DNA from: Streptomyces asoensis
GTDB lineage: Bacteria; Actinomycetota; Actinomycetes; Streptomycetales; Streptomycetaceae
DNA length: 64,000 bases
Assembly: GCF_016860545.1 (NCBI RefSeq)
Contig: NZ_BNEB01000003.1
Coordinates: 1,116,001 to 1,180,000, forward strand
Direction of reading: 5' to 3'
The notes below the pieces were generated by a model, which saw only the letters and a program-made list of their open reading frames with translations, made no database searches and had not been told where the DNA came from. How positions within the stretch are numbered: the stretch's first letter is position 1; each line of letters begins with the position of its first letter. The position numbers and the translations under genes are program-made. Shown piece by piece: positions 40,545 to 48,289 of the stretch.

Positions 40545-42071
40545 TTACGGGCGACGGATCGCGTCGGCCGCGGCCGTGGCTGCCGGACCGGCCGCCAGCT
40601 CCGTCTCCAGGAGCTGCTTGCCGAGCAGCTCGGGGTCCGGGAGCTCCATCGGGTACTCGCCGTCGAAGCAGGCGCGGCACAGGTTCGGCTTGGCGATGGT
40701 GGTCGCCTCGATCATGCCGTCGATGGAGATGTAGGCGAGGGAGTCGGCGCCCAGGGAGGTGCCGATCTCGTCGATGGTCATGCCGTTGGCGATGAGCTCC
40801 GCGCGCGTGGCGAAGTCGATGCCGAAGAAGCAGGGCCACTTCACGGGCGGCGAGGAGATCCGGATGTGGACCTCGGCCGCGCCCGCCTCGCGGAGCATGC
40901 GGACCAGGGCCCGCTGGGTGTTCCCGCGCACGATCGAGTCGTCCACGACGACCAGCCGCTTGCCCTTGATGACCTCCTTCAGCGGGTTCAGCTTCAGCCG
41001 GATCCCGAGCTGGCGGATGGTCTGCGAGGGCTGGATGAACGTCCGGCCGACGTACGCGTTCTTCACGAGACCCGCGCCGAAGGGGATGCCGGAGGCTTCC
41101 GCGTAACCGATGGCGGCCGGGGTGCCGGACTCCGGTGTCGCTATCACCAGATCGGCGTCGACCGGCGCTTCCTTGGCCAGCTTGCGGCCCATCTCCACCC
41201 GGGACAGGTACACGTTCCGGCCGGCGATGTCGGTGTCGGGGCGCGCCAGGTAGACGTACTCGAAGACACAGCCCTTGGGCTTCGCTTCCGCGAATCGGGA
41301 GGTCCGCAGTCCGTTCTCGTCGATGGCGATGAACTCGCCGGGCTCGATCTCACGGACGTAGGCGGCACCGCAGATGTCGAGGGCGGCGGACTCGGAGGCG
41401 ACCACCCAGCCGCGCTCCAGGCGCCCGAGGACCAGCGGGCGGATGCCCTGCGGGTCGCGACCGGCGTAGAGGGTGTGCTCGTCCATGAAGACGAGCGAGA
41501 AGGCTCCCTTGACCTGCGGGAGGATCTGGTGGGCCGCCTCCTCGATGGTCAGCGGCTTGCCGTCCTCGTCGACCTGGGCCGCGAGCAGCGCGGTGAGCAG
41601 GTCGGTGTCGTTGGTCGCCGCGACGCGCGGGGTGCGGCCCTCCTGCTTGGGCAGGTCGGCGACCATCTCGGCGAGCTGGGCGGTGTTGACGAGATTGCCG
41701 TTGTGGCCGAGCGCGATCGAGCCGTGCGCGGTGGCACGGAACGTCGGCTGGGCGTTCTCCCACACGGAGGCACCGGTGGTCGAGTAGCGGGCGTGTCCGA
41801 CCGCGATATGACCCTGGAGCGAACCGAGCGAGGTCTCGTCGAAGACCTGGGACACGAGGCCCATGTCCTTGAAGACGAGGATCTGGGAGCCGTTGCTGAC
41901 CGCGATTCCCGCGGATTCCTGACCCCGATGCTGGAGGGCGTAGAGCCCGAAGTAAGTGAGCTTGGCGACCTCTTCACCGGGGGCCCAGACCCCGAAGACG
42001 CCGCAAGCGTCCTGGGGGCCCTTCTCGCCGGGGAGCAGATCATGACTGAGTCGACCGTCACCACGTGGCAC
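40545..42071 (-). CDS. purF: Amidophosphoribosyltransferase
   Basis: A 508-residue enzyme that commits PRPP to purine synthesis (PRPP + Gln to phosphoribosylamine). A 22-residue propeptide precedes the catalytic Cys in DACGVFGVWAPGEE, which becomes N-terminal after processing. The glutaminase part has HRGQESAGIAV and GHARYSTTG. The PRPP-binding loop is RLVVVDDSIVRGNT. Late Cys residues (KWPCFFGIDF, NLCRACFDGEYP) fit the Fe-S type of PurF. The GTG at 42071 was chosen: TACACT lies 7 nt upstream, suggesting a leaderless mRNA. Confidence 0.96.
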   Translation of the reverse strand: MPRGDGRLSHDLLPGEKGPQDACGVFGVWAPGEEVAKLTYFGLYALQHRGQESAGIAVSNGSQILVFKDMGLVSQVFDETSLGSLQGHIAVGHARYSTTGASVWENAQPTFRATAHGSIALGHNGNLVNTAQLAEMVADLPKQEGRTPRVAATNDTDLLTALLAAQVDEDGKPLTIEEAAHQILPQVKGAFSLVFMDEHTLYAGRDPQGIRPLVLGRLERGWVVASESAALDICGAAYVREIEPGEFIAIDENGLRTSRFAEAKPKGCVFEYVYLARPDTDIAGRNVYLSRVEMGRKLAKEAPVDADLVIATPESGTPAAIGYAEASGIPFGAGLVKNAYVGRTFIQPSQTIRQLGIRLKLNPLKEVIKGKRLVVVDDSIVRGNTQRALVRMLREAGAAEVHIRISSPPVKWPCFFGIDFATRAELIANGMTIDEIGTSLGADSLAYISIDGMIEATTIAKPNLCRACFDGEYPMELPDPELLGKQLLETELAAGPAATAAADAIRRP

Positions 42072-42078
42072 GCCACCG

Positions 42079-42108
42079 AGTGTAGGCGAGATCGACCACT
42101 GGTCCGAA
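42079..42108 (-). promoter_or_regulatory. purF promoter
   Basis: On the minus strand TTCGGA (42103-42108), 18 nt, TACACT (42079-42084), then 7 nt to the GTG. Confidence 0.5.
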
Positions 42109-42184
42109 TTGGGGATACCCACCGGTAACTGGATCACCGGCCGGAAGCCGCCCCCAAGATCGGCGCATTTCCGCAGGTCAGACC

Positions 42185-42202
42185 TTGGATGGAATGATCC
42201 AA
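42185..42202. promoter_or_regulatory. Inverted repeat upstream of purF
   Basis: TTGGAT-GGAATG-ATCCAA, perfect 6-bp arms, ~114 bp upstream of the purF start. Candidate operator; nothing else is seen in the gap to 42337. Confidence 0.3.
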
Positions 42203-42337
42203 CAGTCGGCCGGGCGGGCCGCGGCGGCCCCCTTGCGCACGTCCGTACCCCGGACACTAGTGAGGTGTCGCACACCGGCGGGGCCGACGGGAGCGCTCCA
42301 CCGGGCCGGGAGCACCGGCGGACCCCCGCTCCGGCCG

Positions 42338-42363
42338 GCGGCCGGGGCGTGTTCCCCGGCCGC
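42338..42363 (-). terminator. Terminator of the META-domain lipoprotein gene
   Basis: GCGGCCGGGG and CCCCGGCCGC, 10-bp arms with a 6-nt loop, 9 nt beyond the stop. Confidence 0.6.
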
Positions 42364-42371
42364 GCCGGCGG

Positions 42372-42851
42372 TCACTTCCGGACGAGCCGGACCCGGTCGC
42401 CGTCGGCCGTGGCCAGCGTCAGCGTGCGGCCCTCGACCTCGCTGGCGAGGACGCCGTCGGCGAGGGTGGCGGCCAGCGCCCGCTCGAAGTCCATGTGATC
42501 CCCGCAGGCCATCCTGGTCGCCCTGGCGTCGCTGAACCGGACGGCGGAGCCTTCGACCACTGCCTTGGCGGTGAAGTGGTTGCAGCCGTAGCTGCCCGCG
42601 GCCTTGCCGTCCTCGATCTCTACGTGCGCACCCGCCGGGGCGCGCCGGGTGGTGCCGTCCACGGTGACGCTGTCGACGCTCCAGCGGACCCCGGTGACGG
42701 GCTGCTCGGCGCTCACCGCACCGCTGCCGGGCTGCTCGCCGTCCGCCCGTTCGGTGCCGCAGGCCGCGGCGAGCGGGACGAGGAGGGCGGCCGCGGTCAG
42801 GGCGGTGCGGCGCCTGAACGGGTGCGTAGGGCTGTGCCGGTGCCGGTACAT
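42372..42851 (-). CDS. META-domain lipoprotein
   Basis: A 159-residue predicted lipoprotein: basic N-terminus, hydrophobic ALTAAALLVPLAAAC with a lipobox Cys near residue 31, then a single META/HslJ-type domain (VTGVRWSVDSVTVDG, GSYGCNHFTAKAVVEG, ATRMACGDHMDFERALAATL, GRTLTLATADGDRVRLVR). META domains occur in heat-shock HslJ-like envelope proteins. No enzymatic role is known. Confidence 0.82.
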   Translation of the reverse strand: MYRHRHSPTHPFRRRTALTAAALLVPLAAACGTERADGEQPGSGAVSAEQPVTGVRWSVDSVTVDGTTRRAPAGAHVEIEDGKAAGSYGCNHFTAKAVVEGSAVRFSDARATRMACGDHMDFERALAATLADGVLASEVEGRTLTLATADGDRVRLVRK

Positions 42852-42900
42852 GCCGGTTCGACGGGAGGGGTGGGGCGATCGGTTCCGTCCGGGGCCGGAT

Positions 42901-43698
42901 TCAGGCCATCAGGGGCAGCAGCGCGCCGAGGTCGGCCCGCTCGCCGCTCGCCGTGACCTTCGCCTGCCCGAGGGCGTCGTGCCAGGTCACCCGGCCGGTC
43001 GCCAGCCGGATCCAGGTCAGCGGGTCGGTCTCGACGACGTTGGGCGGGGTGCCGCGGGTGTGCCGGGGGCCCTCGACGCACTGCACGACGGCGTACGGCG
43101 GGATCCGCACCTCGGTGGCGCCGCCGGGTGCCCGGTCGGCCAGGGTGTCGGCGAGCAGGCGGGTGGCGGCGGCGAGCGCCCCGCGGTCGTAGGGGACGTC
43201 CAGGCCGGGGACGGCGGCGTTCAGGTCGTCGGTGTGGACGACGAGTTCGACGGTCCGCGTGACCAGGTAGTCGGCGAGCGTCATGGCACCGGTGCGGGCC
43301 GCGAGGAGACGGCCGGCCGGGGCGGCGGCCAGGGCTTCGGCCAGGCGCTCCCCGGTGCGGGCGAAGAGGGCGTCAAGATCGGGGTTCGCGGCCGCGAGGT
43401 CCCGGGTGCCGTCGGCGATGTCGGCGGCGCGGCCGGCCGTGGCGGAGGGCCATTGCAGGAGGGTCAGCTCCGCCTTCGACGGCTCGTCCCGGTCGAGGTT
43501 GCGGCTCACGGTGGCCACCGCCATGGTCAGGTGCGCCGCAAGGTCCCGCACCGTCCAGCCCGCCAGTCGTGTGGGCAGCGCGAGCTGCCCGGGGGTGAGC
43601 GTGGCCACGGCCCGCCGTACGTTCTCGAACTGCGCGACGACCGCGGCGCGGGTCTTCACGGGGTCGTACACCCGCGCTCGTTTCCTGACCGGAGGCAT
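42901..43698 (-). CDS. Maleylpyruvate isomerase-family, mycothiol-dependent-type protein
   Basis: About 265 residues. An N-terminal DinB/MDMPI four-helix domain (VVAQFENVRRAVATLTPGQL, GWTVRDLAAHLTMAVATV) contains the His of LAAHL that usually helps bind metal. ELVVHTDDLNAAV, near the middle, supplies a further ligand. The C-terminal third (GQAKVTASGERADLGALLPL) is an SCP2-like sterol-carrier fold. The reaction is not known. The ATG at 43698 was chosen over 43722 as the better match to the family start. Confidence 0.75.
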   Translation of the reverse strand: MPPVRKRARVYDPVKTRAAVVAQFENVRRAVATLTPGQLALPTRLAGWTVRDLAAHLTMAVATVSRNLDRDEPSKAELTLLQWPSATAGRAADIADGTRDLAAANPDLDALFARTGERLAEALAAAPAGRLLAARTGAMTLADYLVTRTVELVVHTDDLNAAVPGLDVPYDRGALAAATRLLADTLADRAPGGATEVRIPPYAVVQCVEGPRHTRGTPPNVVETDPLTWIRLATGRVTWHDALGQAKVTASGERADLGALLPLMA

Positions 43699-43794
43699 GG
43701 CGGCGAGCCTAGCCGCCGGCACCGACAGGGGGCCGACGTCCCCGGGGTGCGGGCCGCGGCGCAGGCCGGTGCCGGGAGGACGGAGGGGACGCGG

Positions 43795-43831
43795 AAGGCC
43801 CCGACCCCCTTGACGGGGGGGGCGGGGCCTT
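43795..43831 (-). terminator. Terminator of the purSQL operon
   Basis: AAGGCCCCG(A)CCCCC pairs with GGGGG(G)CGGGGCCTT around a short loop, 26 nt beyond the purL stop. Confidence 0.7.
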
Positions 43832-43856
43832 CGGCAGCGGCGGTCGCCGCGGGCGG

Positions 43857-46115
43857 CTACGCGAGGAGCGCCTCGATGGTGCCCTCGTGGGCCTCCCGCA
43901 GCTCGTCCAGGGGCAGGGCGAACTCGCCCTGGAGCTCGACCGTGTCACCGTCGACGACACCGATGCGGGTGACGGGCAGGCCGCGCGCCCCGCACATGTC
44001 GGTGAAACGGAGCTCCTCGGAGCGCGGGACGGCCACCACGGCACGCCCCGCCGACTCGGAGAAGAGGAACGTGAACGCGTCGAGCCCGTCCGGCACGACC
44101 AGCCGCGCGCCCTTGCGGCCGAGCAGCGCCGACTCGACGACCGCCTGGATCAGACCGCCGTCCGACAGGTCGTGCGCGGCGTCGATCATGCCGTCGCGGG
44201 AGGCGGAGATCAGGATCTCGGCGAGCAGCCGCTCCCGCTCCAGGTCGACCTTGGGCGGCAGACCGCCGAGGTGGTCGTGGACGACCTGGGACCAGGCCGA
44301 GCCGCCGAACTCCTCGCGGGTGTCGCCGAGGAGGTACAGCAGCTGGCCCTCCTCCTGGAAGGCGGCGGGCGTGCGGCGCGCGACGTCGTCGATCACACCG
44401 AGCACGGCCACCACCGGGGTCGGGTGGATGGCCGCCTCGCCCGTCTGGTTGTAGAGCGAGACGTTGCCGCCGGTGACCGGGGTGCCCAGCTGCCGGCAGG
44501 CGTCGGCCAGACCGCGGATGGCCTCCGCGAACTGCCACATCACCGCGGGGTCCTCGGGCGAGCCGAAGTTCAGGCAGTCGGAGACGGCGAGCGGCTTGGC
44601 GCCGGTCGTCGCCACGTTCCGGTAGGCCTCCGAGAGGGCCAGCTGCGCGCCCGCGTACGGGTCGAGCTTGGCGTACCGGCCGTTGCCGTCGGTCGCGATG
44701 GCGACGCCGAGGCCGGTCTCCTCGTCGATCCGGATCATCCCGGAGTCCTCGGGCTGGGCGAGGACGGTGTTGCCCTGCACGAAGTGGTCGTACTGGGAGG
44801 TGATCCACTTCTTGGAGGCCTGGTTCGGGGAGGACACCAGCTTCAGGACCTGGTCCTTCAGCTCCTCGCCGGTGGCCGGCCGCGGCAGCTTGTTCGCGTC
44901 GTCCGCCTGGAGGGCGTCCTGCCAGCCGGGGCGGGCGTAGGGGCGCTCGTAGACCGGGCCGTCGTGGGCGACGGTGCGCGGGTCGACGTCGACGATCTTG
45001 CCGCCGTGCCAGAAGATCTCCAGGCGGTCGCCGTCGGTGACCTCACCGATGACGGTCGCGATGACGTCCCACTTGTCGCAGATCTCCAGGAAGCGGTCGA
45101 CCTTCGACGGCTCGACGACCGCGCACATGCGTTCCTGCGACTCGCTCATGAGGATCTCCTCGGGCGAGAGCGTGGAGTCGCGCAGCGGGACGTCGTCCAG
45201 GGTGACGCGCATGCCGCCGGAGCCGTTGGAGGCGAGCTCGGAGGTGGCGCAGGACAGACCGGCCGCGCCGAGGTCCTGGATGCCGACGACCAGCTTCTCG
45301 GCGAAGGCCTCCAGGGTGCACTCGATGAGGAGCTTCTCCTGGAAGGGGTCGCCGACCTGCACCGCGGGACGCTTCGACGGCTTGGCGTCGTCGAAGGTCT
45401 CGGAGGCGAGGATCGAGGCGCCGCCGATGCCGTCGCCGCCGGTCCTGGCCCCGTAGAGGATGACCTTGTTGCCGGCGCCGGAGGCCTTCGCGAGGTGGAT
45501 GTCCTCGTGCCGCATCACACCGATGGCACCGGCGTTGACCAGCGGGTTGCCCTGGTAGCAGGCGTCGAAGACGACCTCGCCGCCGATGTTCGGCAGGCCC
45601 AGGCAGTTGCCGTAGCCGCCGATGCCGGCGACGACGCCCGGCAGGACGCGCTTGGTGTCGGGGTGGTCGGCGGCGCCGAAGCGCAGCGGGTCCACGACCG
45701 CGACCGGACGCGCGCCCATCGCGATGATGTCGCGGACGATGCCGCCGACGCCCGTGGCCGCGCCCTGGTAGGGCTCGACGTACGAGGGGTGGTTGTGCGA
45801 CTCGACCTTGAAGGTGACCGCGTAGCCCTGGCCGACGTCGACGACACCGGCGTTCTCGCCGATGCCGACGAGGAGGGCGTCGGACTGCGGGGCCTTCTCG
45901 CCGAACTGGCGCAGGTGCACCTTCGACGACTTGTAGGAGCAGTGCTCCGACCACATCACGGAGTACATGGCGAGCTCGGCGCCGGTGGGACGGCGGCCGA
46001 GGATCTCCACCACCCGCTCGTACTCGTCCTTCTTGAGGCCGAGCTCGGCCCAGGGCAGCTCGACGTCGGGGGTCGCGGCCGCGTGCTCGACCGTGTCCAG
46101 AGGCGTCCGGCTCAT
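43857..46115 (-). CDS. purL: Phosphoribosylformylglycinamidine synthase, large subunit
   Basis: A 752-residue small-type PurL (Bacillus-like) lacking its own glutaminase. Motifs: MWSEHCSYKSSKVHLRQFGE, VTFKVESHNHPSYVEPYQGA (catalytic His and ATP site), GIGGYGNCLGLPNIGGE, GDPFQEKLLIECTLEA and LGAAGLSCATSELAS. It converts FGAR to FGAM using ammonia from PurQ, with PurS bridging the two. The ATG at 46115 was chosen; it overlaps the purQ stop by 4 bp (ATGA). Confidence 0.96.
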   Translation of the reverse strand: MSRTPLDTVEHAAATPDVELPWAELGLKKDEYERVVEILGRRPTGAELAMYSVMWSEHCSYKSSKVHLRQFGEKAPQSDALLVGIGENAGVVDVGQGYAVTFKVESHNHPSYVEPYQGAATGVGGIVRDIIAMGARPVAVVDPLRFGAADHPDTKRVLPGVVAGIGGYGNCLGLPNIGGEVVFDACYQGNPLVNAGAIGVMRHEDIHLAKASGAGNKVILYGARTGGDGIGGASILASETFDDAKPSKRPAVQVGDPFQEKLLIECTLEAFAEKLVVGIQDLGAAGLSCATSELASNGSGGMRVTLDDVPLRDSTLSPEEILMSESQERMCAVVEPSKVDRFLEICDKWDVIATVIGEVTDGDRLEIFWHGGKIVDVDPRTVAHDGPVYERPYARPGWQDALQADDANKLPRPATGEELKDQVLKLVSSPNQASKKWITSQYDHFVQGNTVLAQPEDSGMIRIDEETGLGVAIATDGNGRYAKLDPYAGAQLALSEAYRNVATTGAKPLAVSDCLNFGSPEDPAVMWQFAEAIRGLADACRQLGTPVTGGNVSLYNQTGEAAIHPTPVVAVLGVIDDVARRTPAAFQEEGQLLYLLGDTREEFGGSAWSQVVHDHLGGLPPKVDLERERLLAEILISASRDGMIDAAHDLSDGGLIQAVVESALLGRKGARLVVPDGLDAFTFLFSESAGRAVVAVPRSEELRFTDMCGARGLPVTRIGVVDGDTVELQGEFALPLDELREAHEGTIEALLA

Positions 46116-46816
46116 GCGTTGACCAGCTTCTTGAGGATCGAGGTGAAGAACGGCAGGCCGTCGGTGCGGCCGGAACCGATGAGCGGCTCGACGGCGTGCT
46201 CCGGGTGCGGCATGAGGCCGACGACGTTGCCGGCTTCGTTGGTGATGCCGGCGATGTCGCGCAGCGAGCCGTTCGGGTTGCCGTAGCCGTCCGCGGCGTC
46301 GCCCTCCACGAGGTACCGGAAGGCGACACGGCCCTCGGCCTCGAGCTTGTCGAGGGTGTACTCGTCGGCGACGTACCGGCCGTCCATGTTCTTCAGCGGG
46401 ATCCGGATCTCCTGGCCCGCCTCGTAGTCGGTGGTCCAGGCCGTCTCCGCGTTCTCCACCCGCAGCTTCTGGTCGCGGCAGATGAAGTGGAGGTGGTCGT
46501 TGCCGAGCATCCCGCCGGGGAGCAGGTGGGCCTCCGTGAGGATCTGGAAGCCGTTGCAGATACCGAGAACCGGGAGACCGGCCTTCGCCTGCTCGATCAG
46601 CGTCTCCATCACGGGCGAGAAGCGCGCGATGGCACCGGCCCGCAGATAGTCGCCGTAGGAGAAACCGCCGCACAGCACCACGGCGTCGACCTGGTGAAGG
46701 TCTTTGTCCTTGTGCCAGAGGGCGACGGGTTCGGCGCCCGCGAGACGGATCGCGCGCCGGGTGTCCCGGTCGTCGAGGCTGCCCGGGAAAGTGACGACGC
46801 CAATACGAGCGGTCAC
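46112..46816 (-). CDS. purQ: Phosphoribosylformylglycinamidine synthase, glutaminase subunit
   Basis: A 234-residue class I glutamine amidotransferase. The nucleophile Cys is in LPVLGICNGFQILTE, and the His and Glu of the triad are in GLMPHPEHAVEP. GGFSYGDYLRAGAIAR completes the site. It supplies ammonia to PurL. The start overlaps the purS stop and its end overlaps the purL start, so the three are translationally coupled. Confidence 0.96.
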   Translation of the reverse strand: MTARIGVVTFPGSLDDRDTRRAIRLAGAEPVALWHKDKDLHQVDAVVLCGGFSYGDYLRAGAIARFSPVMETLIEQAKAGLPVLGICNGFQILTEAHLLPGGMLGNDHLHFICRDQKLRVENAETAWTTDYEAGQEIRIPLKNMDGRYVADEYTLDKLEAEGRVAFRYLVEGDAADGYGNPNGSLRDIAGITNEAGNVVGLMPHPEHAVEPLIGSGRTDGLPFFTSILKKLVNA

Positions 46817-47085
46817 TTCGCGGCCCCCGCGACTGCTTCTTCGGACTCGACCTTGACGGTGAAGTCCTCGATCACGGTGTTGGCGAGGAAGGATTCCGCA
46901 AGATCGTGGATGCGGGCGAGGGCGGCCTCGTCGACCGGCCCGTCAACTTCCAGTTCGAATCGCTTTCCCTGACGTACGTCGGAGATGCCTTCGAAACCCA
47001 GACGCGGCAGTGCGCGCTGCACCGCCTGGCCCTGGGGGTCGAGGATCTCCGGCTTGAGCATGACGTCGACTACGACGCGTGCCAC
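46813..47085 (-). CDS. purS: Phosphoribosylformylglycinamidine synthase subunit PurS
   Basis: About 90 residues; a PurS dimer holds PurQ on PurL. ARVVVDVMLKPEILDPQGQA and LGFEGISDVRQGKRFELEV are the family patterns. The GTG at 47085 has GGGAG 5 nt upstream; a GTG at 47091 is possible but overlaps the ribosome site. It is first in the purSQL operon. Confidence 0.94.
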   Translation of the reverse strand: MARVVVDVMLKPEILDPQGQAVQRALPRLGFEGISDVRQGKRFELEVDGPVDEAALARIHDLAESFLANTVIEDFTVKVESEEAVAGAAK

Positions 47086-47149
47086 TGGCACTCCCGGTGG
47101 TGTGGTGCTGAGCAGGTTCCTGCGGGTGTCTCCAACAGGTGTCTTCAGA

Positions 47150-47178
47150 CTACCCGCACAAAATTTCTACGCGGGTAG
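47150..47178. promoter_or_regulatory. Inverted repeat in the purS promoter region
   Basis: CTACCCGC-N13-GCGGGTAG, perfect 8-bp arms around an AT-rich centre, 65-93 nt upstream of purS. A plausible operator of the purSQL operon. The stretch between it and lsrL (47180-47448) is comparatively AT-rich and holds no gene. Confidence 0.4.
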
Positions 47179-47448
47179 AGTTGTAGGAAAGTACGTGACC
47201 GCCATCACGATCAGGTATCGGACCAGTGCCTTCGCGGAAATTTCAGGGAAAGATCCAGGGTACGTCGGCGTTCCCTATTGCCTCGGGACACGCGGGCAGA
47301 TTTAGTCGAGCTTCACATTGCAATGCCGGGCACTGTACAAATGAATTGCCAATAGCCGATACTTTGCCCCATAACAGGCGGACAGTCGACATCTCCGTGA
47401 CGTCTTGGCACGTCACCGCAGAGCTGTCGCACGAAGGGACCGATATTC

Positions 47449-47766
47449 GTGGCGCAGAAGGTCGTGGTCACTCTCTCTGACGACATCGACGGCTCGGAAG
47501 CGGCGGAAACGATCGCTTTCGGGCTCGACGGCAAGTCGTACGAGATCGACCTGAATGAAGCCAATGCCAAGAAACTGCGTAAGGCTCTCGCGCCCTACGT
47601 GGACGCCGGCCGCAAGCGCTCGAGGTCCGGCAAGGCGTACAAGCAGACGGAGGTCGCACCCGACCCCGCGGCCGTACGCGCCTGGGCCCAGGCCAACAAG
47701 ATGGAGGTACCGGCCCGCGGCCGCATCCCCAAGAAGGTCTACGAGGCGTTCACCGAAGCCCAGTGA
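47449..47766 (+). CDS. lsrL: Lsr2-family nucleoid-associated protein (LsrL-like)
   Basis: A 105-residue xenogeneic-silencer-type protein. N-terminal dimerisation domain MAQKVVVTLSDDIDGSEAAE, IAFGLDGKSYEIDLNEANAK; C-terminal DNA-binding domain with VRAWAQANKMEVPARGRIPK, where RGR is the AT-hook-like minor-groove contact. Lsr2 proteins coat AT-rich DNA and silence acquired and specialised-metabolism genes. Streptomyces has two copies, and the locus next to the purine genes is that of the second one, LsrL (from memory). GTG start with AAGGGA upstream. Its AT-rich upstream region would be a natural target for autoregulation. Confidence 0.85.
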   Translation: MAQKVVVTLSDDIDGSEAAETIAFGLDGKSYEIDLNEANAKKLRKALAPYVDAGRKRSRSGKAYKQTEVAPDPAAVRAWAQANKMEVPARGRIPKKVYEAFTEAQ

Positions 47767-47836
47767 GCCGCACCCGCCGGTCGGGCCCCGCAGCCGCGGC
47801 CCGACGGCCGGTCACCGGCCCCTCGAACGAACCGAC

Positions 47837-47867
47837 TTGCGCTGCACCCCTCCTGGTCAGCTAGAGT
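47837..47867 (+). promoter_or_regulatory. Promoter of the tRNA-Gly(UCC) gene
   Basis: TTGCGC (47837-47842), 19 nt, TAGAGT (47862-47867), about 50 nt upstream of the tRNA. A recognisable promoter argues against a dead gene. Confidence 0.45.
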
Positions 47868-47917
47868 TCGGAGCACGCCGAGGGGCCAGGCCGAAAAGCC
47901 CAGCTCACGGAGTACAT

Positions 47918-47989
47918 GCGGGTGTAGTTCAGTAGTAGAACATCCCCCTTCCAGGGGGAAGGCGCAGTGTGCGATCCCTGTCACCCGCT
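47918..47989 (+). tRNA. tRNA-Gly (UCC) with non-canonical elbow
   Basis: 72 nt. The acceptor stem GCGGGTG/CACCCGC is perfect with discriminator U. D-stem GTTC/GAAC. Anticodon stem TCCCC/GGGGA with loop CTTCCAG (UCC). The D-loop is AGTAGTA, so G18 of the universal G18-G19 is A. The T-arm is GCAG-T-G/TGCGATC/CCTGT: the universal G53-T-psi-C56 reads G-U-G-C, with one extra T bulging in the stem. All other stems are intact and a promoter is present. These changes resemble the staphylococcal tRNA-Gly species that avoid EF-Tu and feed peptidoglycan bridges. Confidence 0.85.
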
Positions 47990-48069
47990 CTGCATCACCG
48001 ATCTGTCCACTGTTGTGGATCAGGTAGGCTGGTGCCCGCGCCGATCGGTGAGAGCCGGTCGGAGGCAAT

Positions 48070-48142
48070 GCGGACGTAGCTCAGTTGGTAGAGCGCAACC
48101 TTGCCAAGGTTGAGGTCGCGAGTTCGAGCCTCGTCGTCCGCT
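48070..48142 (+). tRNA. tRNA-Gly (GCC), copy 1
   Basis: A 73-nt canonical cloverleaf, GCGGACGTAGCTCAGTTGG, anticodon loop TTGCCAA, T-arm GCGAGTTCGAGCCTCGT. Identical to 52004-52076. Confidence 0.95.
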
Positions 48143-48150
48143 CGGGAATG

Positions 48151-48180
48151 AGACCCCGGTCCAATGGACCGGGGTCTTTT
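48151..48180 (+). terminator. Terminator of the tRNA-Gly pair
   Basis: AGACCCCGGTCC and GGACCGGGGTCT with an AAT loop, followed by TTT. Confidence 0.85.
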
Positions 48181-48219
48181 CGTGCGTCCGGCTGGCCATG
48201 TGCGGGCCGGACGGGCTTC

Positions 48220-48246
48220 TGACATTTGTCATGCGGAGTGATGACA
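48220..48246. promoter_or_regulatory. Candidate response-regulator operator of the ABC/two-component operon
   Basis: TGACATTTGTCA (48220-48231) is a dyad with 5-bp arms, and TGTCAT (48227) pairs again with ATGACA (48241-48246). It lies 44-70 nt upstream of the operon's first start codon. Nested TGACA/TGTCA dyads are typical of DesR/LiaR-type NarL-family regulators. Confidence 0.5.
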
Positions 48247-48289
48247 CCTCGCACTGCCGACGCTCCTCTCCCGCGGGGAGGCTCGGGGC

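Noticed and set aside
43857..46673. Extended purL frame to 46673
   Set aside because: The family N-terminus starts at 46115 with a 4-bp overlap to purQ; upstream codons are out of frame with purQ.
47918..47989. Plain tRNA-Gly pseudogene
   Set aside because: Acceptor, D and anticodon stems are perfect and a promoter-like sequence is present; only the elbow residues and one T-stem base differ. Decay would be expected to hit stems at random. It stays the main alternative.
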